Both the position numbers and the translations under genes were made by a program. From contig NZ_JAOYFC010000001.1 in assembly GCF_025802015.1 (NCBI RefSeq), positions 1,302,001 to 1,366,000 on the forward strand: DNA of 64,000 nucleotides. The letters are read 5' to 3'. Numbering within the stretch: position 1 is the first letter of the stretch; the number at the start of each line of letters is the position of its first letter. The notes beneath the pieces are model-generated. The model was given only the letters and a program-made list of their open reading frames with translations, was not told the DNA's origin and searched no databases. This document shows, piece by piece, positions 17,471-25,477 of the stretch. This DNA comes from Falsihalocynthiibacter halioticoli. GTDB taxonomy: Bacteria > Pseudomonadota > Alphaproteobacteria > Rhodobacterales > Rhodobacteraceae.

Positions 17471-18037
17471 TTATTTCTCGGGGCCGCGTCCAAGAGCGGC
17501 AACACCAGTTCGTGCGGTTTCCACGAGGCCAAGAGGGCGCATCAGATCGGCAAAGGCGTCGATTTTTTCGCTGGTGCCGGTCATTTCGAAGATGAAGCTG
17601 TTGAGCGTGCTATCCACAACATTTGCGCGGAAAATATCAGCAAGGCGCAGGGATTCCACCCGTTGCTCGCCTGTTGCGGCCACTTTGAACAGCGCCAATT
17701 CCCGCTCCACGCTCGCGCCTTCGACTGTGAGGTCATGGACGCGGTGAACAGGGACGATGCGGCCAAGCTGGGCTTTGATTTGCTCGATCACCTGCGGTGT
17801 TCCCGAGGTTACGATTGTGATGCGAGAGCGGTGGAATTCGTGGTTCACCTCGGCCACGGTCAGGCTTTCGATGTTATACCCACGGCCCGAAAACAGCCCG
17901 ATCACCCGCGCCAGAACGCCAGCTTCGTTGTCCACAACACAGGCCAGAGTGTGGGATTCAACAACATCCGCGTTTGGGTCGCGTAGGTCATAGGCGGAAT
18001 GGCTTGAAGAGCCTTTTTTGATTTTTAGAGCAGACAT
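17471..18037 (-). CDS. ilvH: Acetolactate synthase small (regulatory) subunit
   Basis: Regulatory subunit giving valine feedback control to acetohydroxyacid synthase. The 188-residue protein has an ACT domain from about residue 26 (HTLACVVDNEAGVLARVIGLFSGRGYNIESLTVAEV), the family signature, followed by the C-terminal ACT-like domain. A 25-residue hydrophilic N-terminal extension is longer than in E. coli IlvH and common in alphaproteobacteria. It follows ilvI by 13 bases, so the two form one operon controlled by the upstream attenuator. Confidence 0.96.
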   Translation of the reverse strand: MSALKIKKGSSSHSAYDLRDPNADVVESHTLACVVDNEAGVLARVIGLFSGRGYNIESLTVAEVNHEFHRSRITIVTSGTPQVIEQIKAQLGRIVPVHRVHDLTVEGASVERELALFKVAATGEQRVESLRLADIFRANVVDSTLNSFIFEMTGTSEKIDAFADLMRPLGLVETARTGVAALGRGPEK

Positions 18038-18050
18038 TTACAGACCTTCC

Positions 18051-19805
18051 TTAAACTAGAACCGCGCCGGTATCACCAATTGCATCGGAGGTGTCGGCTT
18101 CGCCCATGATCATATCGTTATGTGCCTTGCCGGACGGGATCATCGGGAAACAGTTCTCGTGCTTCTCGACAAGGCAATCAAAGATCACCGGACCGTCGTA
18201 TTCGATCATTTCCATGATCGCGTCATCAAGGTCTGCGGGGTCGGTGCAGAGGATGCCTTTCGCGCCAAAGGCTTCGGCGAGCTTGACGAAGTCAGGCAAG
18301 CTTTCGCTCCACGAATGGCTGTAGCGCTCGCCATGCAAGAGCTCTTGCCACTGGCGCACCATTCCGAGGCGCTCGTTGTTCAGAATGAACTGCTTTACCG
18401 GCAGGCGATACTGCGCCGCTGTGCCCATTTCCTGCATATTCATCAACCAGCTCGCTTCGCCGGCAACGTTGATCACAAGCGCGTCGGGGTGGGCGACCTG
18501 AACGCCGATACTGGCGGGGAACCCATAGCCCATCGTTCCAAGCCCGCCCGATGTCATCCAGCGGTTTGGCGCTTCAAAGCCAAGGAATTGCGCTGCCCAC
18601 ATCTGGTGTTGGCCAACCTCGGTCGTGATATAGCGATCATATTTTTTCGTAAGCGCTTCAAGGCGTTGCAGCGCGTACTGTGGTTTGATGATTTTGTCTG
18701 AATTGATATAGGACAGGCAGCGGCGGGCGCGCCATTCGTCAATTTGCGCGTGCCATTTGGACAGCGCCTCTGCGTTGGTTTTGCGGCCGCGTGCCTTCCA
18801 GATTTTGAGCGCATCCTCAAGCACATGGCCAACGTCACCGATGATCGGAACATTAACGTGGATCACTTTGTTGATCGAAGAGGCGTCAATGTCGATGTGA
18901 ACCTTGGTGCTTTTTGGGCTGAACGCATCGAGGCGGCCTGTGATCCGGTCATCAAACCGCGCGCCGATGTTGATCATCACGTCACAGTCGTGCATCGCCA
19001 TGTTGGCCTCATAGAGACCATGCATACCGAGCATACCGATCCAGTTTTTGCCTGATGCGGGATATGCGCCAAGCCCCATGAGGGTGGATGTAACTGGAAC
19101 ATTCGCGGCATCGGCCCATTCACAAAGCAATTGGCTCGCGGCAGGACCAGAGTTGATGACGCCACCGCCCGTATAGAAGATCGGCCGCTCGGCTGTTTCG
19201 AGCAGTTCAACCATTGCGGTGATGGCTTCAACGTCGCCTTTCATTGACGGCTGGTAATTCGCGACATTCGCTGTTTTCGGCTCTGTATATGTGCCTTTGG
19301 CGAACTGAACATCCTTCGGGATATCAACAAGCGTCGGGCCCGGGCGGCCTTCGGTTGCAACGTGAAAGGCTTGGTGGATCGTTTCGGCAAGCTTGTCCGT
19401 TTCCTTCACCAGCCAGTTGTGTTTGGTGCAGGGGCGGGTGATGCCAACCGTGTCGGCCTCTTGAAAACCGTCGGTGCCGATCATGAAGGTCGGAACCTGT
19501 CCGGTGAGAACAACAAGCGGGATCGAGTCAAGGAGCGCATCGGTCAACCCCGTAACAGCGTTGGTCGCGCCAGGGCCGGAGGTTACCAAAACAACGCCGG
19601 GCTTTCCGGTGCTGCGCGCATAGCCTTCGGCAGCGTGAACAGCGCCTTGCTCATGACGTACGAGGATATGGCGAATGTCGTTCTGTTGAAAAATCTCGTC
19701 ATAGATGGGTAGGACAGCGCCACCGGGATATCCAAAGATTGTATCCACACCCTGATCCTTCAGGGCTTGGACGATCATTTTTGCTCCGGTCATCTGCCGT
19801 TTCAT
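18051..19805 (-). CDS. ilvI: Acetolactate synthase large (catalytic) subunit
   Basis: Thiamine-diphosphate enzyme forming acetolactate or acetohydroxybutyrate, the first common step to valine, leucine and isoleucine. The 584-residue protein contains the catalytic glutamate region IFGYPGGAVLPIYDE and RHEQGAVHAAEGYARSTGKPG. The C-terminal cofactor motif reads VAGEASWLMNMQEMGTAAQY..FILNN, with GE in place of the more usual GDG; I recall the same variant in related organisms. ATG at 19805 has GGAG at seven bases. An upstream 10-codon extension in frame is ignored. Confidence 0.96.
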   Translation of the reverse strand: MKRQMTGAKMIVQALKDQGVDTIFGYPGGAVLPIYDEIFQQNDIRHILVRHEQGAVHAAEGYARSTGKPGVVLVTSGPGATNAVTGLTDALLDSIPLVVLTGQVPTFMIGTDGFQEADTVGITRPCTKHNWLVKETDKLAETIHQAFHVATEGRPGPTLVDIPKDVQFAKGTYTEPKTANVANYQPSMKGDVEAITAMVELLETAERPIFYTGGGVINSGPAASQLLCEWADAANVPVTSTLMGLGAYPASGKNWIGMLGMHGLYEANMAMHDCDVMINIGARFDDRITGRLDAFSPKSTKVHIDIDASSINKVIHVNVPIIGDVGHVLEDALKIWKARGRKTNAEALSKWHAQIDEWRARRCLSYINSDKIIKPQYALQRLEALTKKYDRYITTEVGQHQMWAAQFLGFEAPNRWMTSGGLGTMGYGFPASIGVQVAHPDALVINVAGEASWLMNMQEMGTAAQYRLPVKQFILNNERLGMVRQWQELLHGERYSHSWSESLPDFVKLAEAFGAKGILCTDPADLDDAIMEMIEYDGPVIFDCLVEKHENCFPMIPSGKAHNDMIMGEADTSDAIGDTGAVLV

Positions 19806-19852
19806 CTTATGCTCCAATAATTGCGTGCCTTGCACGATCTTAACTCTGCTAC

Positions 19853-19921
19853 AAAAAAGCCCCCGGAAATTTCCGAGGGCGCATGGGGATAAATCTGGAT
19901 TTCCGTTACCGGCCCATGCGC
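19853..19921 (-). promoter_or_regulatory. ilvIH transcription attenuator (terminator and antiterminator)
   Basis: Reading the minus strand, an intrinsic terminator is formed by GCCCTCGGAAA (19880-19870) and TTTCCGGGGGC (19869-19859) followed by six Ts. Competing pairings are present: GCGCATGGG inside the leader peptide (19921-19913) with CCCATGCGC (19887-19879), and CGGAAAT (19905-19899) with ATTTCCG (19870-19864). Stalling at the Val/Ile/Leu codons would free these segments and block the terminator. Confidence 0.8.
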
Positions 19922-19953
19922 ATCTTTTCGACTAGAATGACAACAAACGACAT
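19906..19953 (-). CDS. ilv leader peptide, 15 residues
   Basis: The frame encodes MSFVVILVEKMRMGR and a stop. Five of six consecutive residues (VVILV) are branched-chain amino acids made by the pathway downstream. AGAGGAG lies about eight bases before the ATG. The last codons overlap the first arm of the antiterminator, as expected of a translation-coupled attenuator. Too short for ordinary gene callers. Family precedent: leader peptides control ilv genes in enterobacteria and have been predicted in alphaproteobacteria. Confidence 0.85.
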   Translation of the reverse strand: MSFVVILVEKMRMGR

Positions 19954-19981
19954 TGTCGCGGCTCCTCTGTATGCTTTGGGG

Positions 19982-20035
19982 ACATTACAACAAAAAAACC
20001 GAGCGTCAACACCGAAAATGCGACAAATGTGTCGC
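19982..20035 (-). promoter_or_regulatory. ilvIH promoter with upstream dyad
   Basis: On the minus strand, TTGACG (20009-20004), 16 bases, TAATGT (19987-19982), which places the transcript start a few bases before the leader peptide. Just upstream of the -35 element is the perfect dyad GCGACA-N4-TGTCGC (20020-20035), a candidate operator. Confidence 0.65.
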
Positions 20036-20221
20036 CTGAGGGATAAAATATTGCCGAAAGTTGCGAATTATAGAGGTTGAGAGGTAATTTTCGCAAAGCC
20101 GGGCGGAGAATACAGGGGCGTGTCAGCATGGTTTCCCCGTTTGGGCGCGGAGAAACGATGGGGTGTTCCACCAGTTTCGACGATTTCGGCTATTCTAAGG
20201 GAGCGCTTAACTTCAATGCGC

Positions 20222-20965
20222 TTATGACAGCGCGAGCAACAAATCGGCCATCCGACGAGCATAGTCAGGCTCTTTGTCCCAGCCGCTTGCCGCTTCCCAA
20301 GCATAATAAGCGCGCTGTTCGTTTTTTGTGGTGCGGTCAAAGGGCAAGAGCGGGAATTCGTCAAACAGCGCAATATCCCTACGGGCTTCATCCCAATCGA
20401 TCAACACGGCGCGGCCGCTTCCCGTCATCAGAATATTTCCGGCCCCGAGATCACCATGGATTACCTCAAGCGGATTGGTGCAGAAATTTTCCCACGCCGT
20501 ACGCGCGGCCGCCGCGATTTCATCGGGAAGGTTGCTAAAGTCGATGTCAGGGCCTTTGTCTTGATAGAGATAGTCACAGCTCGCCAGACATCCGGGGCGT
20601 TGCGGCATGCTGGCCGCCGCAGCGCGGAATTCGCGCATTGAACTTGCGAGATCAGGTAGGGAGCTTGTGGGGTAGGGTGTACCGAACTCGAAGCTTTCAA
20701 GTGTCCAGCCATCCTGTGCCAGCGTGCCGCCACGTGTCCTGTAACTGCGCGGCGTTATGAACCCAACTGACTCTGCATGGCGCTTGGCTTCTTGGAGCCA
20801 TTCAAGCGAGTCTTGGGGCTCGGTTGTTGATTTTGCCACCAACTGGTTCTTGCCATCAGTCGCAAGGTAGACGCAGCTTCGCGTGCTTCCTTTGAGTGGG
20901 CGAAGTATTTCAATCTGCCCGAATTCGGACAGGTCCGGTCTATTGGATGCGGTTTTCCCGCTCAA
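20222..20965 (-). CDS. Aminoglycoside phosphotransferase/choline-kinase-fold protein
   Basis: A 247-residue small-molecule kinase-like protein. The catalytic loop VIHGDLGAGNILM gives His170, Asp172 and Asn177; the metal-binding VLIDWDEAR gives Asp190 and Asp192. LVAKSTTE near residue 43 supplies the ATP-contacting lysine. The substrate is unknown; the fold covers antibiotic, choline, fructosamine and sugar kinases. Its start overlaps the response-regulator stop by four bases, and that gene overlaps the histidine kinase in the same way, so all three are translationally coupled. A link to two-component signalling is inferred from this. Confidence 0.8.
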   Translation of the reverse strand: MSGKTASNRPDLSEFGQIEILRPLKGSTRSCVYLATDGKNQLVAKSTTEPQDSLEWLQEAKRHAESVGFITPRSYRTRGGTLAQDGWTLESFEFGTPYPTSSLPDLASSMREFRAAAASMPQRPGCLASCDYLYQDKGPDIDFSNLPDEIAAAARTAWENFCTNPLEVIHGDLGAGNILMTGSGRAVLIDWDEARRDIALFDEFPLLPFDRTTKNEQRAYYAWEAASGWDKEPDYARRMADLLLALS

Positions 20966-21612
20966 AACGACACGCCTGTGCCTTGAAGAACCCCGTGCTC
21001 CATGGCGTATCGCGTTAGGCCGGCGGTGGAGCTGATGCCGAGTTTTCGCTTGATGTTCTTGCGATGTGTTTCGACAGTTCGCACAGAGATATTGAGGCTG
21101 TTGGCCACCTCCTTGTTCGAGCGACCCTGCGCGAGTTCGAGTAGAATGGTTTGCTCGCGGCTGGTGAGGGGCATGCGGCCATCATGGGTTTTCGGCTCGA
21201 TCGCGGCAGTCGCGCCCGTGCAAAGATAGCTGCCACCCTTCATCACGGTATCAATTGCGGTTTTGATTTCTTCGGTCGGCACATCCTTGAGCAGATAGCC
21301 ACGCGCGCCGTGGGACAGCGCCGTTGAAATATATTCCGGTGTGTCGTGCATCGACAGGATCAGGATGCGGGCCTCTGGACGTATTTCCAAGACGATTTCC
21401 GCTGCGGATAGCCCCCCCATTTCAGGCATGTTGAGATCAAGCAGGATTACATCAGGTGCAAGTGTTTCCACCTGATCGATCAATTCGCGCCCATTGGTGA
21501 GCGTTCCGATCACCTCAATATCGGGGTAGGTTTCGATGATGGATTGGATGCCTTCGGCAACCATCGGATGGTCGTCAACGATCAGCACGCGTGTAGGGGC
21601 GTTGGTGGTCAT
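20962..21612 (-). CDS. NarL/LuxR-family response regulator
   Basis: A 216-residue DNA-binding response regulator. The receiver domain (about 7-125) has Asp13 and Asp14, the phospho-acceptor Asp59 in VILLDLNMPEMGG, and Lys in LLKDVP. The LuxR-type helix-turn-helix (about 148-210) shows LTSREQTILLELAQGRSNKEVANSLNISVRTVETHRKNI. It is the partner of the sensor kinase immediately upstream (four-base overlap) and probably controls the divergent TRAP transporter operon. Confidence 0.94.
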   Translation of the reverse strand: MTTNAPTRVLIVDDHPMVAEGIQSIIETYPDIEVIGTLTNGRELIDQVETLAPDVILLDLNMPEMGGLSAAEIVLEIRPEARILILSMHDTPEYISTALSHGARGYLLKDVPTEEIKTAIDTVMKGGSYLCTGATAAIEPKTHDGRMPLTSREQTILLELAQGRSNKEVANSLNISVRTVETHRKNIKRKLGISSTAGLTRYAMEHGVLQGTGVSF

Positions 21613-23033
21613 GCTATTTCCTTTGCAGGGCGTTCGGGCGCGAGCAGGTGGCTCAGAGGGATACGAACCTCGATCACCGTGCCTTTGGCGCTGGATGTCA
21701 GGCGCAGGGTGCCGTCGAGTTGCTCGACGCGTTCCTGCATGTTGCGCAGCCCGATGCCGTTTTCGCGGCGTAGGCTCGCGCTGTCGGGTAGGCCGTGTCC
21801 GTTGTCGGCAATGCGCATCGTTGCGCCACGTTTGTGGCCTGAAATGCGCATGCTTACATAGGTGGCGCCGGAATGACGTTCGATATTGGTCAGGGCCTCT
21901 TGCGCGATCCGATACAGGGCGATTTTGCTTTCCTGATCGAGCCGGTTTCGGAATACGGCCGTTTCAAAGTCGGTCTTGATGCCTGTGCGCGCTGTGAAAT
22001 CCTTGGTTAGCGATTGCAGCGCTGGTCCGAGGCCAAGGTCGTCGAGGATGCCGGGGCGCAGATCGCGAGAAATGCGGCGGACTTCCTGAATGGCGCCGTT
22101 TAGGTGCGAAACCCCTTTCTCAAGGCTGTCAGAGGCGGTCGCGTCACCATTGGCAATCTTGCGCCGCGCCAATTCGAGCGCATAGCGCACGCCCACAAGG
22201 ATTTGGCTGATCGAGTCGTGAAGCTCGCGCGCCACGCGGCCGCGCTCTTCCTCTTGAGTGTCGAAAATCCGCTGTGTCAGGGTTTTGAGCTTGGCATCGG
22301 CAAGGCGGCGTTCGCGGATGTTCAGCATTAGCCCCGAGAAGAAAACCACAAGCAGAGCGCCAAGCGTGATTGCCATGATATAAACAAAGGTGGCTTGAAT
22401 ACGTTCCTCAACCGTCGCGCGGGCCGTGGCGACCGTGCCGAGCACATCGTCGATAAATACGCCCGTACCAACAGCCCACCGCCAGTTTTGTAGCCCGATG
22501 ACATAGGCAATCATTCGTCCGGTTTCGCCAGTCGAGGGTTTTTCCCAAAGAAACGTGTGATAGCCGGCGCCCGTACGGGCTTGCGCGATGAGCGTGTCTA
22601 CGATCGGGGTGCCTTCCTCATCGGCAAGCCCCGCCCAGTTTTTGGTGATAAGTTCGGTGCGGCGTGGGGAGACAAGATTGTTGCCGTCATAATCAAAGAC
22701 GAAATAGCTCCCATCTTCGCCAAATGTCATTGCCGAGAGGATCTGTGTGACACGCAGCTTGGCGTCATAATCATCCGGCGCAGCGCGACCATAGATAAAG
22801 AAGAACGCGCTTCGAGCGAGGTTCACATAGTTCTTTAGCTCGGTTTTCTTGGCTTCGATCAACTGATGCTCAAGCTGGCCGATTTCCTGATCTGCGAGCT
22901 TTTGGGATTGCAACGTCACCACAACAGAGATCGCCGCCGCCGCCACAATCAGCGGGACCGAGGCCAGCAAAAACACCTTCTGCCCGTAGGACAGATGGAG
23001 CTTGTTGTTCAATCTGGCGAGCAGTCCTGACAC
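21609..23033 (-). CDS. Sensor histidine kinase with single Cache domain (NarL type)
   Basis: A 474-residue membrane sensor. A first transmembrane segment (about 18-38) precedes a periplasmic Cache-type domain containing GEDGSYFVFDYDGNNLVSP and NWRWAVGTGVFIDDV, then a second transmembrane segment. The HisKA_3 phosphorylation site is His272 in RVARELHDSISQ, and the HATPase domain has ALTNIERHSGA, DNGHGLP and NGIGLRNMQERV. GTG at 23033 with GGAA upstream is the best start; the frame is open to 23237 but that extension lacks a signal and overlaps the divergent promoter. Single Cache domains often bind small carboxylates, which fits the divergent TRAP transporter. Confidence 0.88.
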   Translation of the reverse strand: MSGLLARLNNKLHLSYGQKVFLLASVPLIVAAAAISVVVTLQSQKLADQEIGQLEHQLIEAKKTELKNYVNLARSAFFFIYGRAAPDDYDAKLRVTQILSAMTFGEDGSYFVFDYDGNNLVSPRRTELITKNWAGLADEEGTPIVDTLIAQARTGAGYHTFLWEKPSTGETGRMIAYVIGLQNWRWAVGTGVFIDDVLGTVATARATVEERIQATFVYIMAITLGALLVVFFSGLMLNIRERRLADAKLKTLTQRIFDTQEEERGRVARELHDSISQILVGVRYALELARRKIANGDATASDSLEKGVSHLNGAIQEVRRISRDLRPGILDDLGLGPALQSLTKDFTARTGIKTDFETAVFRNRLDQESKIALYRIAQEALTNIERHSGATYVSMRISGHKRGATMRIADNGHGLPDSASLRRENGIGLRNMQERVEQLDGTLRLTSSAKGTVIEVRIPLSHLLAPERPAKEIA

Positions 23034-23296
23034 AGGGTGTTCCGGCGATTTGGTTAGGGGCGAGTCATTTGAGTTGCGGCAGAGTACTCCAAAACTGCAG
23101 CGAAAGCCCAGACTCCGTACAACACAAAGCCTGAAACGCCCGAATTCATTAAAGAAATCGGCAAAATTCGAGTGAAATACCCCGTTTCTGCGTAGTTGTT
23201 GGTATTTGCCAATTTCGCTTCTCTTTGTATGGTCCAAACACTTTCAACAATGACTCGGTCATAGGGGCCGGGTTTTCCAAAGGGGAGGAGACCTTT

Positions 23297-24382
23297 ATGG
23301 ATCGCCGTTCATTCCTGCGCACATCCGCACTTGGCGGGACAGCTGCTGCAGCATCGACACTCGCTACACCAAGCCTTTCGCAAAACAAACGCACACTGAC
23401 CATGGTTACATCGTGGCCACGCGGTTTTGCTGTTCTTGACGATGCCGCCAGCTACTTCGAGCAGGCTGTTAACACAATGTCCGATGGCGAGCTGACCATC
23501 GAGAAGAAAGCTCCAGGCGAGCTCGTTGGCGCTCTCGAAGTGTTTGACGCTGTTTCTTCCGGTCAGGCTGATCTCTATCACTCCGCTGACTACTACTATA
23601 TCGGTCAGCACCCAGCATATGCGTATTTCACCGCTGTGCCATTCGGCGCAACCGGTCAAGAGCTGACAAACTGGTACCTGCACGGTGGCGGTCACGAGCT
23701 TCACAACGAGCTTGGCGAAATCTTCAACCTCAAGTCGTTCCTCGCTGGTAACTCCGGTTCCCAGTCCGGTGGTTGGTTCCGCAAGGAAATCAACTCCGCA
23801 GAAGACCTCAACGGCCTCAAGTTCCGTATGCCTGGCCTCGGTGGCAAGGTTCTCGGCAAACTGGGTGCGTCGGTTCAGAACATCCCAGGCGGCGAACTTT
23901 ACCAAGCGCTGTCTTCCGGTGCTCTTGACGGTCTGGAGTGGGTTGGCCCATTCGCTGACGAACGCGCTGGCTTCCAAGAAGTTGCCAAAGTTTACTACAC
24001 TGCGGGCTTCCACGAGCCAGGTTCCGGCCTCTCCGCTGGTATGAACCTTGACGTTTACAACAGCCTGACACCATCGCAGCAGTCCATCATTGCGAACGCT
24101 GCTATGGCGACAACGCACTACAACCTCAGCCAAACACTTGCGAACAACGGTGCAGCTCTTGCCCGTCTGCAGCAGCAAGGCGTTAAAACACTTCAGTTCT
24201 CTGATGATGTTTGGGATAGCTTCGGTGCGGCTTCTAAAGAAGTTATGGACGAAAACATGGATGATCCGCTCTTCGCAAAAGTCCGCGAGAGCTTTGAAAC
24301 ATCTCTGGCGTCTTCTGCTTCTTGGATCCAGAAGTCTGACGGCTACTATGTCGCTCAGCGTACACGGGTTCTCGGCGGCTAA
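23297..24382 (+). CDS. TRAP transporter solute-binding protein, Tat-exported, TakP-like
   Basis: A 361-residue periplasmic receptor. The N-terminus MDRRSFLRTSALGG is a textbook twin-arginine signal. The mature part shows the DctP-family layout, with SGSQSGGWFRKEI, LKFRMPGLGGKVLGKLG and LDGLEWVGPFAD, which resemble the 2-oxoacid receptor TakP of Rhodobacter sphaeroides, a cation-assisted binder. The ligand is therefore probably an alpha-keto acid, but that is by resemblance only. GGGAGGAG lies seven bases before the ATG. It is the first gene of the operon with dctQ and dctM. Confidence 0.9.
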   Translation: MDRRSFLRTSALGGTAAAASTLATPSLSQNKRTLTMVTSWPRGFAVLDDAASYFEQAVNTMSDGELTIEKKAPGELVGALEVFDAVSSGQADLYHSADYYYIGQHPAYAYFTAVPFGATGQELTNWYLHGGGHELHNELGEIFNLKSFLAGNSGSQSGGWFRKEINSAEDLNGLKFRMPGLGGKVLGKLGASVQNIPGGELYQALSSGALDGLEWVGPFADERAGFQEVAKVYYTAGFHEPGSGLSAGMNLDVYNSLTPSQQSIIANAAMATTHYNLSQTLANNGAALARLQQQGVKTLQFSDDVWDSFGAASKEVMDENMDDPLFAKVRESFETSLASSASWIQKSDGYYVAQRTRVLGG

Positions 24383-24404
24383 GCCAAGACGTGTGACAAT
24401 ATCG

Positions 24405-24432
24405 GGGCCTTCTGCGCAATCGCAGGGGGCCC
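24405..24432 (+). repeat. Intercistronic hairpin after the TRAP receptor gene
   Basis: GGGCCTTCTGCG, loop CAAT, CGCAGGGGGCCC: a 12-base stem with two G-U pairs and no T-tract. It sits in the 187-base gap between the receptor and permease genes. It could stabilise the receptor mRNA and keep permease expression lower. Confidence 0.6.
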
Positions 24433-24569
24433 TCTGACGTTGAGTGAGTTGCGCATGTAGCTCGGGGCCAAGCCCACAAAGAGAGCGCACGTAACACTTT
24501 TCCTCGACAGGAATTGCCGCCGGTCCCGACGTGCAATTCAGCTAATTTAAAGAGAACAGGGGGACGGAA

Positions 24570-25460
24570 ATGCTGGATGGCATTATCTGGTTCTTTAAGA
24601 ACATCTTACTCGGGTTCTACAACTTCGGATACGCTGTGACGCATCCGCATTTGTGGCTCAACTGGTCTGACAAAGCCGCGTTGATGAACTTTATCTACTA
24701 CGGTGGATCGGTCGAGTTCTTCTTTGTGGTGCTTGATGCCTTCCTTGTGCTGACGGTGATTGGCCTATGGCGCAATAGCTTCATGTGGGGCTGCGTGCGG
24801 CTCTTTGAGGGGATCGGTAACTGGGTTGGCCGTATCTTTGCGTGGGCTGGCCTTGCGATGGTGCTTCAGCAGATCATCATTGTCTTTGTGCAGCGTATCT
24901 TTACGCAGGCGCAGATCAGCTTCGGTTTTGGCCCCGCGCTCACCAAAGACATCTCGTGGTGGAGTGAAGAACTCAAGTTCTACAATGCGCTCGTGGTGGC
25001 GCTCTGTGTCTCTTATACCTTTGTTCAGGGTGGGCATGTGCGGGTGGACCTTGTCTATTCCGCTGTTAAGTTCCGCACCCAACGCGCAATCGACATGTTC
25101 GGCTCGATCTTCTTTATGATGCCGATGGCCGTTCTGATCTGGATGTACGCGTGGTTCTTTATGTGGCGTCACCTCGTGACCCCGAAGATTTCCGCGACGG
25201 ACAAGCTCGAACTGCTCGAGAAAAAGGCGCGTATCCTCAAGTGGAATGTTGAAACCATCGGCTTCTCGCCAAACGGGTTCAACGGCTATTTCCTGTTCAA
25301 AATCCTGCTCTTGCTGTTTACGGCGCTGGTGTTCATCCAAGCCGTGGCCTTCTTCTACCGCTCCTATCTCGAGCGCAAAGAAGGGCCGGCAAGCGAAGGC
25401 AAATTCCTCGACCGCGACACACTCGGCGAGGGCGAAGAAGCCTACGAAGGCACGCATTAA
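24570..25460 (+). CDS. TRAP transporter small permease subunit (DctQ, long form)
   Basis: A 296-residue inner-membrane protein, longer than the usual 160-200 residues. It has four or more hydrophobic segments with the DctQ-like region WWSEELKFYNALVVALCVSYTFVQGGHVRVDLVYSAVKFRTQRAIDMFGS in the middle; the R..D dyad in HVRVDLVY is conserved in the family. AGAACAGGGGGACGG precedes the start. It belongs with the large DctM 17 bases downstream. Confidence 0.88.
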   Translation: MLDGIIWFFKNILLGFYNFGYAVTHPHLWLNWSDKAALMNFIYYGGSVEFFFVVLDAFLVLTVIGLWRNSFMWGCVRLFEGIGNWVGRIFAWAGLAMVLQQIIIVFVQRIFTQAQISFGFGPALTKDISWWSEELKFYNALVVALCVSYTFVQGGHVRVDLVYSAVKFRTQRAIDMFGSIFFMMPMAVLIWMYAWFFMWRHLVTPKISATDKLELLEKKARILKWNVETIGFSPNGFNGYFLFKILLLLFTALVFIQAVAFFYRSYLERKEGPASEGKFLDRDTLGEGEEAYEGTH

Positions 25461-25477
25461 TCTAAAGGGCAGAACCT

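Noticed and set aside
23034..23237. N-terminal extension of the sensor kinase frame
   Set aside because: The extra 68 residues lack a signal or helix, have no ribosome-binding site and overlap the divergent promoter.
23309..24490. 393-residue minus-strand frame
   Set aside because: Antisense shadow of the Tat-exported TRAP receptor gene, which has the clear signal peptide and domain.
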